Source of the DNA: Pseudomonadota bacterium
GTDB taxonomy: Bacteria; Pseudomonadota; Gammaproteobacteria; Burkholderiales; Rhodocyclaceae
Assembly: GCA_021849505.1 (NCBI GenBank)
Contig: JAJZSW010000024.1
Location: 1 to 34,045 of the forward strand
Direction of reading: 5' to 3'
DNA: 34,045 nucleotides
Shown: one piece after another, positions 17,134-30,800 of the stretch
Layout: each line of letters opens with the position of its first letter
Numbering within the stretch: the stretch's first letter is position 1
Position numbers and translations under genes: made by a program
Notes under the pieces: model-generated
Database searches by the model: none
The model's input: the letters and a program-made list of their open reading frames with translations, nothing else
Told to the model about the DNA's origin: nothing

Positions 17134-18708
17134 ATGAAGGTTTATCAAGCGCTCATCAGCGTATCCGACAAGCGGGGCGCGGTCGATTTCGCGCGCGAGC
17201 TCGCCGCGCTCGGCGTCAAGCTGCTGTCCACCGGCGGCACCGCCAAGCTGCTGCGCGACGCCGGTCTCGCCGTCACCGACGTATCGGACTACACCGGCTT
17301 TCCGGAAATGCTCGACGGCCGCGTCAAGACCCTGCACCCGAAGGTGCACGGCGGCATCCTCGGCATCCGCGGCAACGCCGAGCACGCGGCGACCATGGAG
17401 AAGCACGGCATCCCGACCATCGACCTCGTCGTGGTGAACCTCTATCCCTTCCAGCAGACCATCGCCAGGAAGGACTGCACGCTGGCCGACGCGATCGAGA
17501 ACATCGACATCGGCGGCCCGACCATGGTGCGCGCCGCGGCGAAGAACCATGGCGACGAACAGGGCGGCTGCGCGGTCGTCGTCGAGCCCGCCGACTACGC
17601 CGACATCATCGATGAACTCAAGGCCAACGGCGGCGCCATCTCCTATGCCACCCGTTTCGCCCTGGCCAAGAAGGCCTTCGTGCACACCGCGCGCTACGAC
17701 GGCGCCATCGCCAACTGGCTCACCGCGCTCGACGCCGACAACCGGCCGGCCACCTTCCCCGAGCGCCTGCAGCTGGCCTTCGACAAGGTCGACACCATGC
17801 GTTACGGCGAGAACCCGCACCAGCAGGCGGCCTTCTACAAGGAACCCCATCCGGTCGCCGGCAGCATCGCCTCCTACGAGCAACTGCAAGGCAAGGAACT
17901 TTCCTACAACAACATCGGCGACGCCGATGCGGCGTGGGAAGCCGTGAAGGCATTCGAGGGCATGACGGCCTGCGTGATCGTCAAGCATGCCAACCCCTGC
18001 GGTGTCGCGCTCGGCGCCACGGCCCTGGAAGCCTACCGCCGCGCCTTCAGCACCGACCCGACCTCGGCCTTCGGCGGCATCATCGCCTTCAACTGCGCGA
18101 TCGACAAGGCGACGGCCGAGGCCGTCTCCGGCCAGTTCGCCGAAGTCATCATCGCCCCCGAGATCACCACCGAGGCGCGCGCCGTCTTCAATGCCAAGCA
18201 GAACCTGCGCGTGCTGGTGGTCCCGATGGGGCACACGAGCGGCGTGCTCGATTACAAGCGCGTCGGCGGCGGGCTGCTGGTGCAGACCGCCGACGAGGCG
18301 CGCATCACGCAGTCCGACATCAAGGTCGTCACCAAACGCGTGCCGACCGAGCAGGAGATGCGCGACCTGCTGTTCGCCTGGAAGGTCGCCAAGTACGTCA
18401 AGTCCAACGCCATCGTCTACTGCAAGGACGCGATGACCGTCGGCGTCGGCGCCGGCCAGATGAGCCGCGTCGACTCGGCGCGCATCGCCGCGATCAAGGC
18501 CGAGAACAACAAGCTGACCGTGGTCGGCTCGGTGGTCGCCTCGGACGCCTTCTTCCCCTTCCGCGACGGGCTCGACGTGCTGGCCAAGGCCGGCGCCACG
18601 GCGGTCATCCAGCCCGGCGGCTCGGTGCGCGACGCCGAGGTGATTGCCGCGGCCGACGAGCAGAACATCGCGATGGTGTTCACCGGCTTCCGCCATTTCC
18701 GCCATTAA
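17134..18708 (+). CDS. purH: Bifunctional AICAR transformylase/IMP cyclohydrolase
   Basis: PurH carries out the last two steps of IMP synthesis: formyl transfer from 10-formyl-THF to AICAR, then ring closure. The 524-residue protein starts [20 protein letters not shown] and has the cyclohydrolase (MGS-like) domain to about 190 with [11 protein letters not shown]. The AICARFT domain follows, with [15 protein letters not shown], the catalytic [19 protein letters not shown] and the C-terminal [15 protein letters not shown] and [18 protein letters not shown] sequence that includes the fis stop supplies a strong ribosome site for the ATG at 17134. It is followed by purD, the usual partner. Confidence 0.98.
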   Translation: MKVYQALISVSDKRGAVDFARELAALGVKLLSTGGTAKLLRDAGLAVTDVSDYTGFPEMLDGRVKTLHPKVHGGILGIRGNAEHAATMEKHGIPTIDLVVVNLYPFQQTIARKDCTLADAIENIDIGGPTMVRAAAKNHGDEQGGCAVVVEPADYADIIDELKANGGAISYATRFALAKKAFVHTARYDGAIANWLTALDADNRPATFPERLQLAFDKVDTMRYGENPHQQAAFYKEPHPVAGSIASYEQLQGKELSYNNIGDADAAWEAVKAFEGMTACVIVKHANPCGVALGATALEAYRRAFSTDPTSAFGGIIAFNCAIDKATAEAVSGQFAEVIIAPEITTEARAVFNAKQNLRVLVVPMGHTSGVLDYKRVGGGLLVQTADEARITQSDIKVVTKRVPTEQEMRDLLFAWKVAKYVKSNAIVYCKDAMTVGVGAGQMSRVDSARIAAIKAENNKLTVVGSVVASDAFFPFRDGLDVLAKAGATAVIQPGGSVRDAEVIAAADEQNIAMVFTGFRHFRH

Positions 18709-18720
18709 GGTCACAGCGTC

Positions 18721-19989
18721 ATGAAACTCCTCGTCATCGGTTCCGGCGGCCGCGAGCATGCGCTGGCCTGGCGGCTCGCCCAGTCCGACAAGGTGCAGAA
18801 GGTCTATGTCGCGCCAGGCAATGCCGGTACCGCACATGAGGATGGCCTGGAAAACCTGCCCCTCACGGACATCCACCAGTTGGCGGCCTTCGCCCGCGAC
18901 AACGCCATCCACGCCACCGTCGTCGGTCCCGAGGCGCCGCTCGCCGCCGGCGTCGTCGATGCCTTCCGCGCCGCCGGGCTACGCATCTTCGGTCCGACCA
19001 AGGCCGCCGCGCAACTCGAGAGTTCGAAGGACTTCGCCAAGCAGTTCATGAGCCGCCACGGCATCCCGACGGCAAAGTTCTCCACCTTCACCGCTGCCGC
19101 CGCGGCACACGCTTATATCGATGCCGAAGGCGCGCCGATCGTCATCAAGGCCGACGGTCTCGCCGCCGGCAAGGGCGTGGTGGTGGCGATGTCCGCCGAC
19201 GAGGCGCACCGCGCGATCGACGACATGCTCGCCGGCAACAAGCTCGGCAGCGCCGGCAGCCGGGTCGTGATCGAGGAGTTCCTCGATGGCGAGGAAGCCA
19301 GCTTCATCGTCATGGCCGACGGTCATCATGCGCTGGCGCTCGCCACCAGCCAGGACCACAAGCGCCTCAAGGACAACGACGAGGGGCCGAACACCGGTGG
19401 CATGGGCGCCTACTCGCCGGCGCCGGTCGTCACCCCGGCGATCCACGCGCGCGTGATGCGCGAGGTGATCATGCCGACCATCCATGGCATGGAGAAGGAC
19501 GGCATCCTGTTCACCGGCTTCCTCTATGCCGGGCTGATGATCAAGCCCGATGGCTCGTTGAAGGTACTCGAGTTCAACTGTCGCATGGGCGACCCGGAAA
19601 CGCAACCGATCATGCTGCGCCTCAAGAGCGACCTGGTCGACCTGGTGGATGCCGCCATCGACTGCCGCCTCGACAAGATCGAGACCGACTGGGATCGGCG
19701 CGTCGCGTTGGGCGTCGTGCTCGCCGCGCACAACTATCCGGAAACGCCGCGCAAGGGCGACATCATTGCCGGCCTCGGCAGGAGCGCCGACGATGCGCAC
19801 GTCTTCCATGCCGGCACCGCCGAGAAGGACGGCCATGTCGTCACTGCCGGCGGCCGCGTGCTGTGCGTCACGGCACTCGGCGACACGGTGAAGTCCGCCC
19901 AGAAGCGCGCCTACGAGATAGCCGACGGCATCCGCTTCGACGGCATGCAATACCGGCGCGATATTGGTTTCCGGGCAATCAAGCGTTGA
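18721..19989 (+). CDS. purD: Phosphoribosylamine--glycine ligase (GAR synthetase)
   Basis: PurD is the ATP-grasp ligase that joins 5-phosphoribosylamine and glycine, the second step of purine synthesis. The 422-residue product has the N-domain motif [18 protein letters not shown], the ATP-grasp stretch [29 protein letters not shown], the PurD signature [13 protein letters not shown], and the metal site [13 protein letters not shown]. It begins 12 bases after purH. Its stop (TGA at 19987-19989) overlaps the TTG start proposed for hemF. Confidence 0.98.
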   Translation: MKLLVIGSGGREHALAWRLAQSDKVQKVYVAPGNAGTAHEDGLENLPLTDIHQLAAFARDNAIHATVVGPEAPLAAGVVDAFRAAGLRIFGPTKAAAQLESSKDFAKQFMSRHGIPTAKFSTFTAAAAAHAYIDAEGAPIVIKADGLAAGKGVVVAMSADEAHRAIDDMLAGNKLGSAGSRVVIEEFLDGEEASFIVMADGHHALALATSQDHKRLKDNDEGPNTGGMGAYSPAPVVTPAIHARVMREVIMPTIHGMEKDGILFTGFLYAGLMIKPDGSLKVLEFNCRMGDPETQPIMLRLKSDLVDLVDAAIDCRLDKIETDWDRRVALGVVLAAHNYPETPRKGDIIAGLGRSADDAHVFHAGTAEKDGHVVTAGGRVLCVTALGDTVKSAQKRAYEIADGIRFDGMQYRRDIGFRAIKR

Positions 19990-20885
19990 TCGATAGCGCT
20001 GCCGTCAAGGCTTATTTCACCGGCCTGCAGGAACGCATTGTCGGAGAGCTGGAACGCTTCGACGGCAAACCCTTCCTGCGCGACGCATGGACACGCCCGC
20101 AGGGCGGCGGCGGCATTTCCCGCCTGATCGAGGAAGGCGACTTCTTCGAACGCGGCGGCGTCAATTTTTCGCACGTCACCGGCGACAGGATGCCCGCGTC
20201 CGCAACCGCGCACCGGCCCGAACTCGCCGGCCGCAGCTGGGAAGCCATGGGCGTCTCGCTGGTGCTGCATCCGCGCAACCCCTACTGCCCGACGACGCAC
20301 CTGAACGTGCGCTGTTTCATCGCGACGAAGGAAGGCGAGGAGCCTGTCTGGTGGTTCGGCGGCGGCATGGACCTGACACCGTACTACGGATACGAGGAAG
20401 ACTGCGCCCACTTTCACCGCACCTGCAAGGCTGCGCTCGAACCTTTCGGCACCAACGTGCATGCGCGTTACAAGAAATGGTGCGACGAATACTTCTTCCT
20501 CAAGCACCGCAACGAGCCGCGCGGCGTCGGCGGCATCTTCTACGACGATCTGAATGAAGGCGGCTTCGCAAGATGCTTCGCGCTGACGCAAAGCGTCGGC
20601 GATCATTTCACCGCCGCCTACCTGCCGATCTGCGCACGGCGCCGCGACACGCCTTACGGCGAGCGCGAACGCGACTTCCAGGCCTACCGGCGCGGGCGTT
20701 ACGTCGAATTCAATCTCGTCTGGGACCGCGGCACGCTCTTCGGCCTGCAGTCGGGCGGGCGCACCGAGGCGATCCTGATGTCGCTGCCGCCGATCGTCAA
20801 GTGGCGCTATGACTGGCACCCGGCGCCCGGTTCGCCCGAGGGAAAGCTCTACAGCGACTTCCTGATTCCGCGCGACTGGAACTGA
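19986..20885 (+). CDS. hemF: Oxygen-dependent coproporphyrinogen III oxidase
   Basis: HemF oxidatively decarboxylates two propionates of coproporphyrinogen III with O2, in the cytoplasm. The 299-residue protein has [92 protein letters not shown] and the C-terminal [19 protein letters not shown] chose the TTG at 19986 because it overlaps the purD stop (TTGA) and places the N-terminus where E. coli HemF begins. No ATG or GTG occurs before the conserved region. The 3' end overlaps the convergent hemY by 37 bases. Presence of HemF implies aerobic haem synthesis. Confidence 0.95.
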   Translation: MIDSAAVKAYFTGLQERIVGELERFDGKPFLRDAWTRPQGGGGISRLIEEGDFFERGGVNFSHVTGDRMPASATAHRPELAGRSWEAMGVSLVLHPRNPYCPTTHLNVRCFIATKEGEEPVWWFGGGMDLTPYYGYEEDCAHFHRTCKAALEPFGTNVHARYKKWCDEYFFLKHRNEPRGVGGIFYDDLNEGGFARCFALTQSVGDHFTAAYLPICARRRDTPYGERERDFQAYRRGRYVEFNLVWDRGTLFGLQSGGRTEAILMSLPPIVKWRYDWHPAPGSPEGKLYSDFLIPRDWN

Positions 20886-22096
20886 GGTTTCATGTTCTGG
20901 CACTGGGCCGCCGCGCGATAGTGCCGGTTGGCCTCTTCGGTACGCTCCAGCCGGTCGAACAGCCGCGCCAGCTCGATGTGCCCAGCGCAACTCGGCGCGA
21001 CCGCCAGCGAAGCTTCGAGGAAGCTCTGCGCCTTCCCCCACAGTTGCTGCTGCATGCACAGCCGGCCGAGGGCTAGCAGCAGCACGGCATCCTGCGGATG
21101 CTCGTGCAGCCATTTCTCGCACTGGGCGATGCGCCCGAGCACATCGCCGCCCCGACATTCGGAATACGGCTCCAGCAGGACCGATTCCCAGCGCTCGTCG
21201 AGGCAGTCCTCGATGAGTTGCGCACTTTCCGCACAGTGTCCTGCGGTCGTCAGCGCCCAGGCGGCCCGCAGGGCCAGGCGGGTGTCGAGGCGGTCCGCCG
21301 CGGGCATGTCGCGCCAGAAGCGGGCGAGCTGGACCGGATCGTCCTGCAGGGTATCGAACATGCCGTGATAGGCATGCAGGCGCAGCGGCTGCGCCTGCTC
21401 GGGCAGCAGCACCTTGTGCTTTTCGAGCTGTCGCGCCAGGCGCAGCAGCTCGGTCCAGTCGCCCTGCCCTTGCGCCAGCCGCAAGGCGAAGCGCTGCGCG
21501 GCGACCTGGCGCCGCTCCTTCGTGCCGAGCTGATCGAGCGCGGCGCGCGCCGTCGCGAAATCGCGTGCATCGAGCGCGATGCGAATCTCGGCCATCAGGC
21601 GCGCGGTGCGCCAGCCGGCGGCATCGAGCGCTTCCGCCCGCGCCTGCCAGAAGGCGATGCGTTGCGGGTCGCGCAGCGCGTGCGCGGCCTTGAGCGCGGC
21701 CAGCGCGGCAATCCCTTGCGCATCGCTCACGGCTGCCGTCTCGCCAGCGCCGAGTTTTCCAGCGGCAACCGTCGCGGCGCTCTTCAGTACCTGGCTGTAG
21801 CGCCCCTCCCAGAACGACCGCAGCGCTTCGGCCGCGGCGCGTTCCTTGCGTTGCCGGGCGCGCCGCGCACGGAAGGCATTCACGACCGCGGGCAGGCGCA
21901 GGGTATTCACGATCAGGCGCAGCAGCAGATAGACGAGCAGCAGCGCGGCCAGCTGCAGCAGCACGAAGAGGTTGAGGGAAATCTCGGCGCGCCAGGGCGG
22001 CATCACCCAGAGCACGTAGCCGTCGGTGAGGCGGCCGAGCAGCGTGACGCCGATCGCCAGCGCGGCCAGGGTCAGCAGCCAGAAAAGCGCTCTCAT
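20849..22096 (-). CDS. hemY: HemY-type inner-membrane TPR protein of the hem operon
   Basis: This is HemY in the gamma/beta-proteobacterial sense: a membrane-anchored tetratricopeptide protein at the end of the hemCDX operon, not the FAD protoporphyrinogen oxidase. The 415-residue product has two N-terminal transmembrane helices (about 3-22 and 40-61, [20 protein letters not shown]). A basic HemY_N region follows, then a long helical TPR-like region with repeated Ala-rich helices (for example [21 protein letters not shown]). The ATG at 22096 lies 4 bases after the hemX stop. The molecular role is unproven; a scaffold for late haem enzymes has been proposed. The last ~12 codons are antisense to the end of hemF. 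Confidence 0.9.
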   Translation of the reverse strand: MRALFWLLTLAALAIGVTLLGRLTDGYVLWVMPPWRAEISLNLFVLLQLAALLLVYLLLRLIVNTLRLPAVVNAFRARRARQRKERAAAEALRSFWEGRYSQVLKSAATVAAGKLGAGETAAVSDAQGIAALAALKAAHALRDPQRIAFWQARAEALDAAGWRTARLMAEIRIALDARDFATARAALDQLGTKERRQVAAQRFALRLAQGQGDWTELLRLARQLEKHKVLLPEQAQPLRLHAYHGMFDTLQDDPVQLARFWRDMPAADRLDTRLALRAAWALTTAGHCAESAQLIEDCLDERWESVLLEPYSECRGGDVLGRIAQCEKWLHEHPQDAVLLLALGRLCMQQQLWGKAQSFLEASLAVAPSCAGHIELARLFDRLERTEEANRHYRAAAQCQNMKPQFQSRGIRKSL

Positions 22097-22100
22097 GGAT

Positions 22101-23234
22101 TCAGCGTTTCTCGCGCGCCAGCTTGAAGTTGCGCAGCGCGGCAAGGGTTTCGTTCAACTCGACCGGCTCGCGCATCACGTCGAGCCTGATCAGTCCGCGC
22201 AGGGTGGTCTGCGCATCCTGCACCGCCGGCGCCCGGGTATCGAAATACTGTCCGAGCCAGGCATCCGCCTGTTTGAGATCGGTCTGGAAACTGCGGCCGT
22301 CGCGCGCCAGCAGCGCGAGGCGGGCGGACAGCAGGCGCAGGCGCAGGTTCTCGCGCAGGAAGAATACCTCGCGCGGCGCCAGCAGGCCGGGGTCGCCAAT
22401 GCCATGGGTGTCGATGCGCTCGATGCGCACCAGCTGGCGCAGCTCGTGCCAGACTTCGCCGAGCCAGCTGCGCACCATCTGTTCGAAAGTCGGCGATGCC
22501 GGAACGGCACCGGCAGTTTCCCCGCCCGCGATGGCGGGGCTGGAGGTGGGCAGGCCTTTTTTCGGCTGCGGCTCCGCGGCGGGACGCTGCTCGAAGGCCA
22601 GCGGGAGGTTCGGCACGGCGCCGAGCAGGGCGTCGAGCCTGAGCGCGATGCCGCTCACATCGGCGCCGGGCAGTGCCTTGAGACGCTCGATGTCGCGTGC
22701 CAGCAACTTGCGCAGGGGCAGGAACTGCGGCTGGGCGCTCTTGGCGAGCCGGCCATCGGCACCCTGCAGGGCGATCAGCGCCGCCTCGACATTGCCGGCC
22801 AGCTGCAGCTGCTGCGCAGCGATGGCCACGTCCTGTTCGATTTCCGCGAGCAGGCGGTCGTCGCGCCCGCGCGACATGTCCTGATACATCGCCTGCAAGG
22901 CGAGCTGCTGACTCTGCATCTCCGCCAGTTGCGCTTCGAACGCGCCGATCTTGCCTTGCAGCGCGTCGAGCGTCTCGCGATTCTGTTTCGCGTGCGCCAG
23001 CGCTTCGCGCTGTACGGCATCGCTGTCGGCCAAGCGACGCGCCAGTTCCTGACGCGTCGCTTCGACACGTGCGTTGCCCTGCCACGCCAGCCAGCCCAGC
23101 ACCAGCACGCCGAGCAGAGCTAACAGGGTCAGGGCGGCGAGCCAGAGCGCCCATGGCGGCGAGCCTCCCGATTTTTCGGGGACGGGCGGCGGTGAAACGA
23201 GTGCAGGTTTTTCGGTAGGGTGTTCTGCGTTCAT
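22101..23234 (-). CDS. hemX: HemX-type membrane protein (uroporphyrinogen operon)
   Basis: HemX is a single-pass inner-membrane protein encoded with hemC and hemD. The older name, uroporphyrinogen III methyltransferase, is not supported by any SAM motif here. The 377-residue product has a Pro-rich cytoplasmic tail, a transmembrane helix at about 28-51, a coiled-coil stretch to about 120 (QELARRLADSDAVQREAL), then a periplasmic helical domain. A low-complexity linker at about 215-250 (KKGLPTSSPAIAGGETAG) holds a copy of the dispersed repeat and a 7-bp hairpin. The C-terminal half contains FFLRENLRLRLLSARLALL, typical of the family. The ATG overlaps the hemD stop (ATGA). Function is unknown beyond association with haem synthesis. 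Confidence 0.9.
   Translation of the reverse strand: MNAEHPTEKPALVSPPPVPEKSGGSPPWALWLAALTLLALLGVLVLGWLAWQGNARVEATRQELARRLADSDAVQREALAHAKQNRETLDALQGKIGAFEAQLAEMQSQQLALQAMYQDMSRGRDDRLLAEIEQDVAIAAQQLQLAGNVEAALIALQGADGRLAKSAQPQFLPLRKLLARDIERLKALPGADVSGIALRLDALLGAVPNLPLAFEQRPAAEPQPKKGLPTSSPAIAGGETAGAVPASPTFEQMVRSWLGEVWHELRQLVRIERIDTHGIGDPGLLAPREVFFLRENLRLRLLSARLALLARDGRSFQTDLKQADAWLGQYFDTRAPAVQDAQTTLRGLIRLDVMREPVELNETLAALRNFKLAREKR
22486..22539 (+). repeat. Dispersed 24-bp repeat, copy 4, with adjacent hairpin (in hemX)
   Basis: 22486-22509 reads AAAGTCGGCGATGCCGGA plus ACGGCA on the + strand, antisense to hemX, and encodes part of GAVPASPTF there. Ten bases on, CCCCGCC (22520-22526) pairs perfectly with GGCGGGG (22533-22539) across a 6-base loop. 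The region corresponds to a low-complexity linker in the protein. Confidence 0.65.
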
Positions 23235-24013
23235 GGCCGTGAGAAATAGTCGGTCAGGCCGGCGAGCAAACCCGCATCGGCGGGGCCGGTCAGGACCACA
23301 TTATGCAGCCCCAATGCGCGTGCCTGCTCGGCGATGCGTGCATGCGGCACGAAAGTCGGCGTGCTTTTCAGCCAGCCCTGTCCTACCTTGCCGACCATGT
23401 CATACAAATTGCGCAGGCCCTCGCTGCTGGTCACCGTCATGGCATCGAGCCGGCCCTCGCTCCAGAGCTTGAGCAAGGGCGCCGGATCGAGAGCCGGCCG
23501 GGTGCGCCGGTAGCAGCTGACGTAATCGACCGTTGCGCCGCGCTCCTTCAAGGTGTCGCCGAACAGGTCGCGGCCGGCATCGCCGCGGAAGATGACGACG
23601 CGTTGGCCTTTCACGTCGACGAATTCGGGCAAGGCCAGCAGCGCCTCGGAGTCGAAGCGTTCCTGCGGCGCCACCACCTCGGCGATGCCGTGTTGCGCCA
23701 GCGCGGCCTCGCTGCTGTGGCCGACCGTCGCGACGCGCACGCAGGCGGGCCACGGCCGCTGGGCGAGAATCACCGCCAGCGCATGGTCGACGGCATTCGG
23801 GCTGACGAACATCGCCCAGTCGTACTGGTCGAGCGCGATCGCCGCGTCGAGGATCGGCGTCACATCGGCGACCGGTTCGATCGCCAGCACAGGGTACAGC
23901 ACCGGATGCGCGCCCTGCGCGACCAGCGCCTCGGCGAGATGCGTCGCCTGGCCGGCCGGGCGAGTCACGACGATATTCTTGCCGGCGAGGGGGCCCGCCG
24001 CCGTGGGATCCAC
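23231..24013 (-). CDS. hemD: Uroporphyrinogen-III synthase
   Basis: HemD closes and inverts ring D of hydroxymethylbilane to give uroporphyrinogen III. The 260-residue product starts with a GTG directly abutting the hemC stop (TGAGTG). Family features are weakly conserved but present: IVVTRPAGQATHLAEAL near the N-terminus, DWAMFVSPNAVDHAL, VATVGHSSEAALAQHG, VVIFRGDAGRDLFGDTL, VDYVSCYRRTRP, and AMTVTSSEGLRNLYDMVG. These fit the two-domain HemD fold. HemD is a divergent family, so the position between hemC and hemX adds weight. The stop overlaps the hemX ATG. Confidence 0.94.
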   Translation of the reverse strand: MDPTAAGPLAGKNIVVTRPAGQATHLAEALVAQGAHPVLYPVLAIEPVADVTPILDAAIALDQYDWAMFVSPNAVDHALAVILAQRPWPACVRVATVGHSSEAALAQHGIAEVVAPQERFDSEALLALPEFVDVKGQRVVIFRGDAGRDLFGDTLKERGATVDYVSCYRRTRPALDPAPLLKLWSEGRLDAMTVTSSEGLRNLYDMVGKVGQGWLKSTPTFVPHARIAEQARALGLHNVVLTGPADAGLLAGLTDYFSRP

Positions 24014-24946
24014 TCAGCCGCCCAGTGCCGCCAGGATTTCGTCGGCGCCCTGGGCGCGCAAGTCGGCGACCAGCGCGAGTCCCAGGGCCTCGGGATCGGC
24101 GGCGGGACCGCTGTGCTCGGCACGGGCGATGCGCGTGCCGTCGGGGGTCGCCACCAGTCCGCGCAGCCGCAGCGTGCCATCGGCATGTTCGGCATAGGCG
24201 CCGAGCGGCACTTCGCAGCTGCCCGCCAGCGCGCGCGAGACGGCGCGCTCGGCGCGCACGCAGGCAGCCGTGGCCGGATCGTTGAGCGGCGCCAGCCATT
24301 GCGCGATCTCGGGTCGGTCGGCCAGCGCCTCGATGCCGAGCGCGCCCTGCCCGGCGGCGGGCAGCGAAGCCTCGGCGGGAAGCGTCGAGCGGATGCGCTC
24401 CTTGAGGCCAAGGCGCGTCAGGCCCGCGGCAGCGAGGATGATCGCATCGTACTGGCCCTCGTCGAGCTTGCGCAGGCGCGTGTCGAGATTGCCGCGCAGC
24501 GAGGAGACGGCCAGGTAGGGAAACATCGCCCGCAGTTGCGCCTCGCGGCGCAGGCTCGAGGTGCCGACCACCGCGCCGGGCGGCAGGTCATCGATGCGCG
24601 CGTACTTGTTGGAGATGAAGGCATCGAGCGGCACTTCGCGCGGGCCGATCGCGACCAGCGCGAATTCGGGCTCGAGCACCATCGGCACGTCCTTCATCGA
24701 ATGGACGGCGATGTCGGCGCTGCGGTCGAGCAGCGCGGTCTCGAGTTCCTTGACAAAGAGGCCCTTGCCGCCCACCTTGGCGAGCGGCCGGTCGAGGATC
24801 TGGTCGCCGCGGGTGGTCATGCCGCGCAGCTCGACGCGGCAGGCCGGATATAATTTCTGCAAAAGGCTGCGCACGTGTTCCGCCTGCCACAGGGCCAGGC
24901 GCGATTCACGGGTAGCGATAACGATGCGTTCAGGGGTAGTGGTCAC
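24014..24946 (-). CDS. hemC: Porphobilinogen deaminase (hydroxymethylbilane synthase)
   Basis: HemC polymerises four porphobilinogens into hydroxymethylbilane on a covalent dipyrromethane cofactor. The product has [32 protein letters not shown], the catalytic Asp in [41 protein letters not shown], and the cofactor-binding Cys in [10 protein letters not shown]. With the GTG start at 24946 the protein is 310 residues and this Cys is residue 244, close to Cys242 of E. coli. That is why I prefer this start to in-frame ATGs at 24973 and 25021. GGAAA lies about 8 bases upstream. It heads hemC-hemD-hemX-hemY and is divergent from ppc with only 10 bases between start codons. Confidence 0.95.
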   Translation of the reverse strand: MTTTPERIVIATRESRLALWQAEHVRSLLQKLYPACRVELRGMTTRGDQILDRPLAKVGGKGLFVKELETALLDRSADIAVHSMKDVPMVLEPEFALVAIGPREVPLDAFISNKYARIDDLPPGAVVGTSSLRREAQLRAMFPYLAVSSLRGNLDTRLRKLDEGQYDAIILAAAGLTRLGLKERIRSTLPAEASLPAAGQGALGIEALADRPEIAQWLAPLNDPATAACVRAERAVSRALAGSCEVPLGAYAEHADGTLRLRGLVATPDGTRIARAEHSGPAADPEALGLALVADLRAQGADEILAALGG

Positions 24947-24956
24947 TTGATTTCCG

Positions 24957-27773
<2,817 letters not shown>

Positions 27774-27784
27774 GCCAGTTCACC

Positions 27785-27824
27785 AAAGTCGGCGCCGGCA
27801 GGACGGCATCGGCGCCGACTTTTC
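27785..27824. terminator. Palindromic terminator shared by convergent ppc and pyc, built from the dispersed repeat
   Basis: AAAGTCGGCGCCG (27785-27797) pairs perfectly with CGGCGCCGACTTT (27810-27822) across a 12-base loop. T residues follow on both strands (four on +, three on -). It starts 11 bases after the ppc stop and ends just before the pyc stop at 27828-27830, so it can end both transcripts. Bases 27785-27808 are a full repeat copy identical to that in dusB; the right arm is a second, inverted half copy. Confidence 0.85.
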
Positions 27825-27827
27825 CGG

Positions 27828-30800
27828 CTACTCGAACTCGACCAGCAAGTCCTTGGCGTTCACCGCCTCGCCATGGCGGCAGTGGATCGCCTTGACGACG
27901 CCAGCACGCTCGGCGGTCAGCATGGTCTCCATCTTCATCGCCTCGATGGAAACGAGCGGGTCGCCTTTCGCCACCTTCTGACCGACCTGGGCAGCGACGG
28001 TGGCGATGGTACCCGGCATCGGCGCGCCGACATGCCTCGGATTGCCGTCCTCCGCTTGAGGCTTGGCCTTGGGGTTGGCGAGGCCGGCCTTCGGCACGCG
28101 GATCACGCGCGACTGGCCGTTGAGTTCGAAGAAGACCTTGACCATGCCTTCCTCGTCCGGCCCGGCGGTACCCTGCTGCGAGATGATCAGGTTCTTGCCG
28201 CGTTCGAGGTCGACGGTGATTTCCTCGTTCTGCTGCAGGCCGTAGAAGAAAGCCGGCGTCGGCAGCAGCGAGACATCGCTGTAATGGGTGCGGTGCGTCG
28301 CGTAGTCCCGGAACACCTTCGGGTACATCAGGTAGGACGCCAGGTCGTTGTCGTCGATCCTGCGGCCGGTCGCCTTCTCGGCCTCGACGCGCTTCGCCTC
28401 GAGATCGACCGGCGGCAGGAAATCGCCGGCGCGGCCCGCCAGCGGCTGTTCCCCTTTCAGGACCTTCTTCTGCAGCTCGGCCGGAAAACCGTCGGCCGGA
28501 AAACCCAGCTCGCCCTTCATCAGCGAGATGACGGAATCGGGGAAGGCGATCTCGCGCGCCGGGTTCCTGACGTCTTCCGGCGTCAGTCCATGCGCGACCA
28601 TGAACAGCGCCATGTCGCCAACGACCTTGGAGGTCGGCGTCACCTTGACGATGTCGCCGAACAGCAGATTCACGTCCGCATAGGCTTTGGATACCTCGCC
28701 CCAGCGATGCTCGATGCCCATCGCGCGCGCCTGCTCGCGCAGGTTGGTGTATTGGCCGCCGGGCATCTCGTGGCGATAGACGTCGGCCGTGCCCGAGCGG
28801 ATGTCCGCCTCGAAGGGTGCATAGGCACGGCGTACGCCTTCCCAGTACTGCGAGAGGCGCTGCATGGCATCGAGGTCGATGCCGGGATCGCGCTCGCTGC
28901 CGGCCAGCGCCGCGGCGATGGAGCCGAGGTTGGGCTGCGAGGTCAGGCCGCTCATCGCGTCGAGCGCGCCATCGACCACGTCGCAGCCGGCCTCCACGGC
29001 GGCCAGCACCGAGGCCGCGGCGATGCCGCTGGTGTCGTGGGTGTGGAAGTGGAGCGGCAGCCCAACTTCCTGTTTCAGGGCCGTCACCAGCGCGCGGATC
29101 GCACGCGGCTTGCAGACGCCCGCCATGTCCTTGATCGCCAGCATGTGCGCGCCGGCCTTCTCGAGCTGCCTGGCGAGGTCGATGTAGTACTTGAGGTTGT
29201 ACTTCGGCCGCGCCGCATCAAAGATATCTCCTGTATAGCAGACGGTCGCCTCGCAGATCGCGCCGGACTCGATCACCGCGTCCATCGCGACGCGCATGTT
29301 GTCCACCCAGTTGAGCGAGTCGAAGACGCGGAAGACGTCGATGCCTTCCGCCGCCGCGCGCTGCACGAAAAAGCGCACGACGTTGTCGGCATAGTTGGTG
29401 TAGCCAACCGCGTTCGAGGCGCGCAACAGCATCTGGAACAGCACGTTCGGCACCGCTTCGCGCAGGCGTGCGAGGCGTTCCCACGGATCTTCCTTGAGGA
29501 AGCGCAGCGCCACGTCGAAGGTGGCGCCGCCCCAGCATTCGAGCGAGAACAGGCCGGGCAGCATGCGCGCGTAGTGCGGGGCAATCTCCGTCAGGTCGTG
29601 GGTGCGCATGCGCGTGGCGAACAGGCTCTGGTGCGCGTCGCGCATCGTCGTGTCGGTGAGCAGCACCCGCTTCTCGTCGCGCACCCATTCGGCGAACTTC
29701 TTGGCGCCGACCTGGCGCAACCGGTCGCGCGTGCCGGCCGGCGGCACGGCGGACAGATCGCAGGCCGGCTTGATCGGTTTCGCGATCGGCAGCGGCGGCA
29801 GGGCGCGGCCCTTCATCTCCGGGTTGCCATTCACCATCACGTCGCCGAGGAAGCGCAGCAGGCGCGTGGCGCGGTCGCGACGTTTGTTGAATGTAAACAG
29901 CTCCGGCGTCTCGTCGATGAAACGCGTCGTGCATTCGCCCGACAGGAACAGTGGATGGGCGATGACGTTCTCGAGGAACAGCAGGTTGGAGGACAGTCCG
30001 CGCACGCGGAACTCGAGCAGCGCGCGCGCCATGCGGCGCGCCGCCTCGTCGGAGGTGTGACCCCAGGCGGTGACCTTGACCAGCAGCGAATCGTAGTAGG
30101 GGGTGATGACCGCACCGGAGTAGGCGGTGCCACCGTCGAGGCGGATGCCGAAACCGGCCGGGCTGCGATAGACGTTGATGCGGCCGTAGTCGGGCGTGAA
30201 ACCGTTCTCCGGATCCTCGGTGGTGATGCGGCATTGGACCGCATGGCCGTTGAGCCTGATCTCGCTCTGCCAGGGCACGTAGGAGTCCGCATCGCCGACG
30301 CATGCGCCTTCGGAGATGCGGATCTGCGCCTTGACGATGTCGACGCCGGTCACCATCTCGGTAACCGTGTGCTCGACCTGGATGCGCGGGTTAACCTCGA
30401 TGAAGTAGAACTGGTCGGTGTCCGCATCCATGAGGAACTCGACCGTGCCGGCGTGCGTGTAGTTGGCGGCGCGCGCGAGCTTCAGTGCGGCTTCGCAAAG
30501 CTGGTCGCGGCGTTCGGCGGAGAGGTAGGGGGCCGGTGCGCGCTCCACCACTTTCTGGTTGCGACGCTGCACCGAGCAGTCGCGCTCGAACAAGTGCACG
30601 AGGTTGCCGTGGGTGTCGCCCATGATCTGTACCTCGACGTGACGCGCGCGGCGTACCAGCTTTTCGAGATACAGCTCGTCATTGCCGAAGGCGGCCGCCG
30701 CCTCGCGGCGCGCCACGTCCATCGCCGGGCCGAGATCGTCTGCGGTCTCGATGACGCGCATGCCGCGCCCGCCGCCGCCCCAGCTGGCCTTGAGCATCAG

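Noticed and set aside
23357-23370. AAAGTCGGCG in hemD as a further repeat copy
   Set aside because: Only the first ten bases match; the sequence then diverges completely and the encoded KSTPTFVPHA fits an ordinary HemD. Treated as chance.
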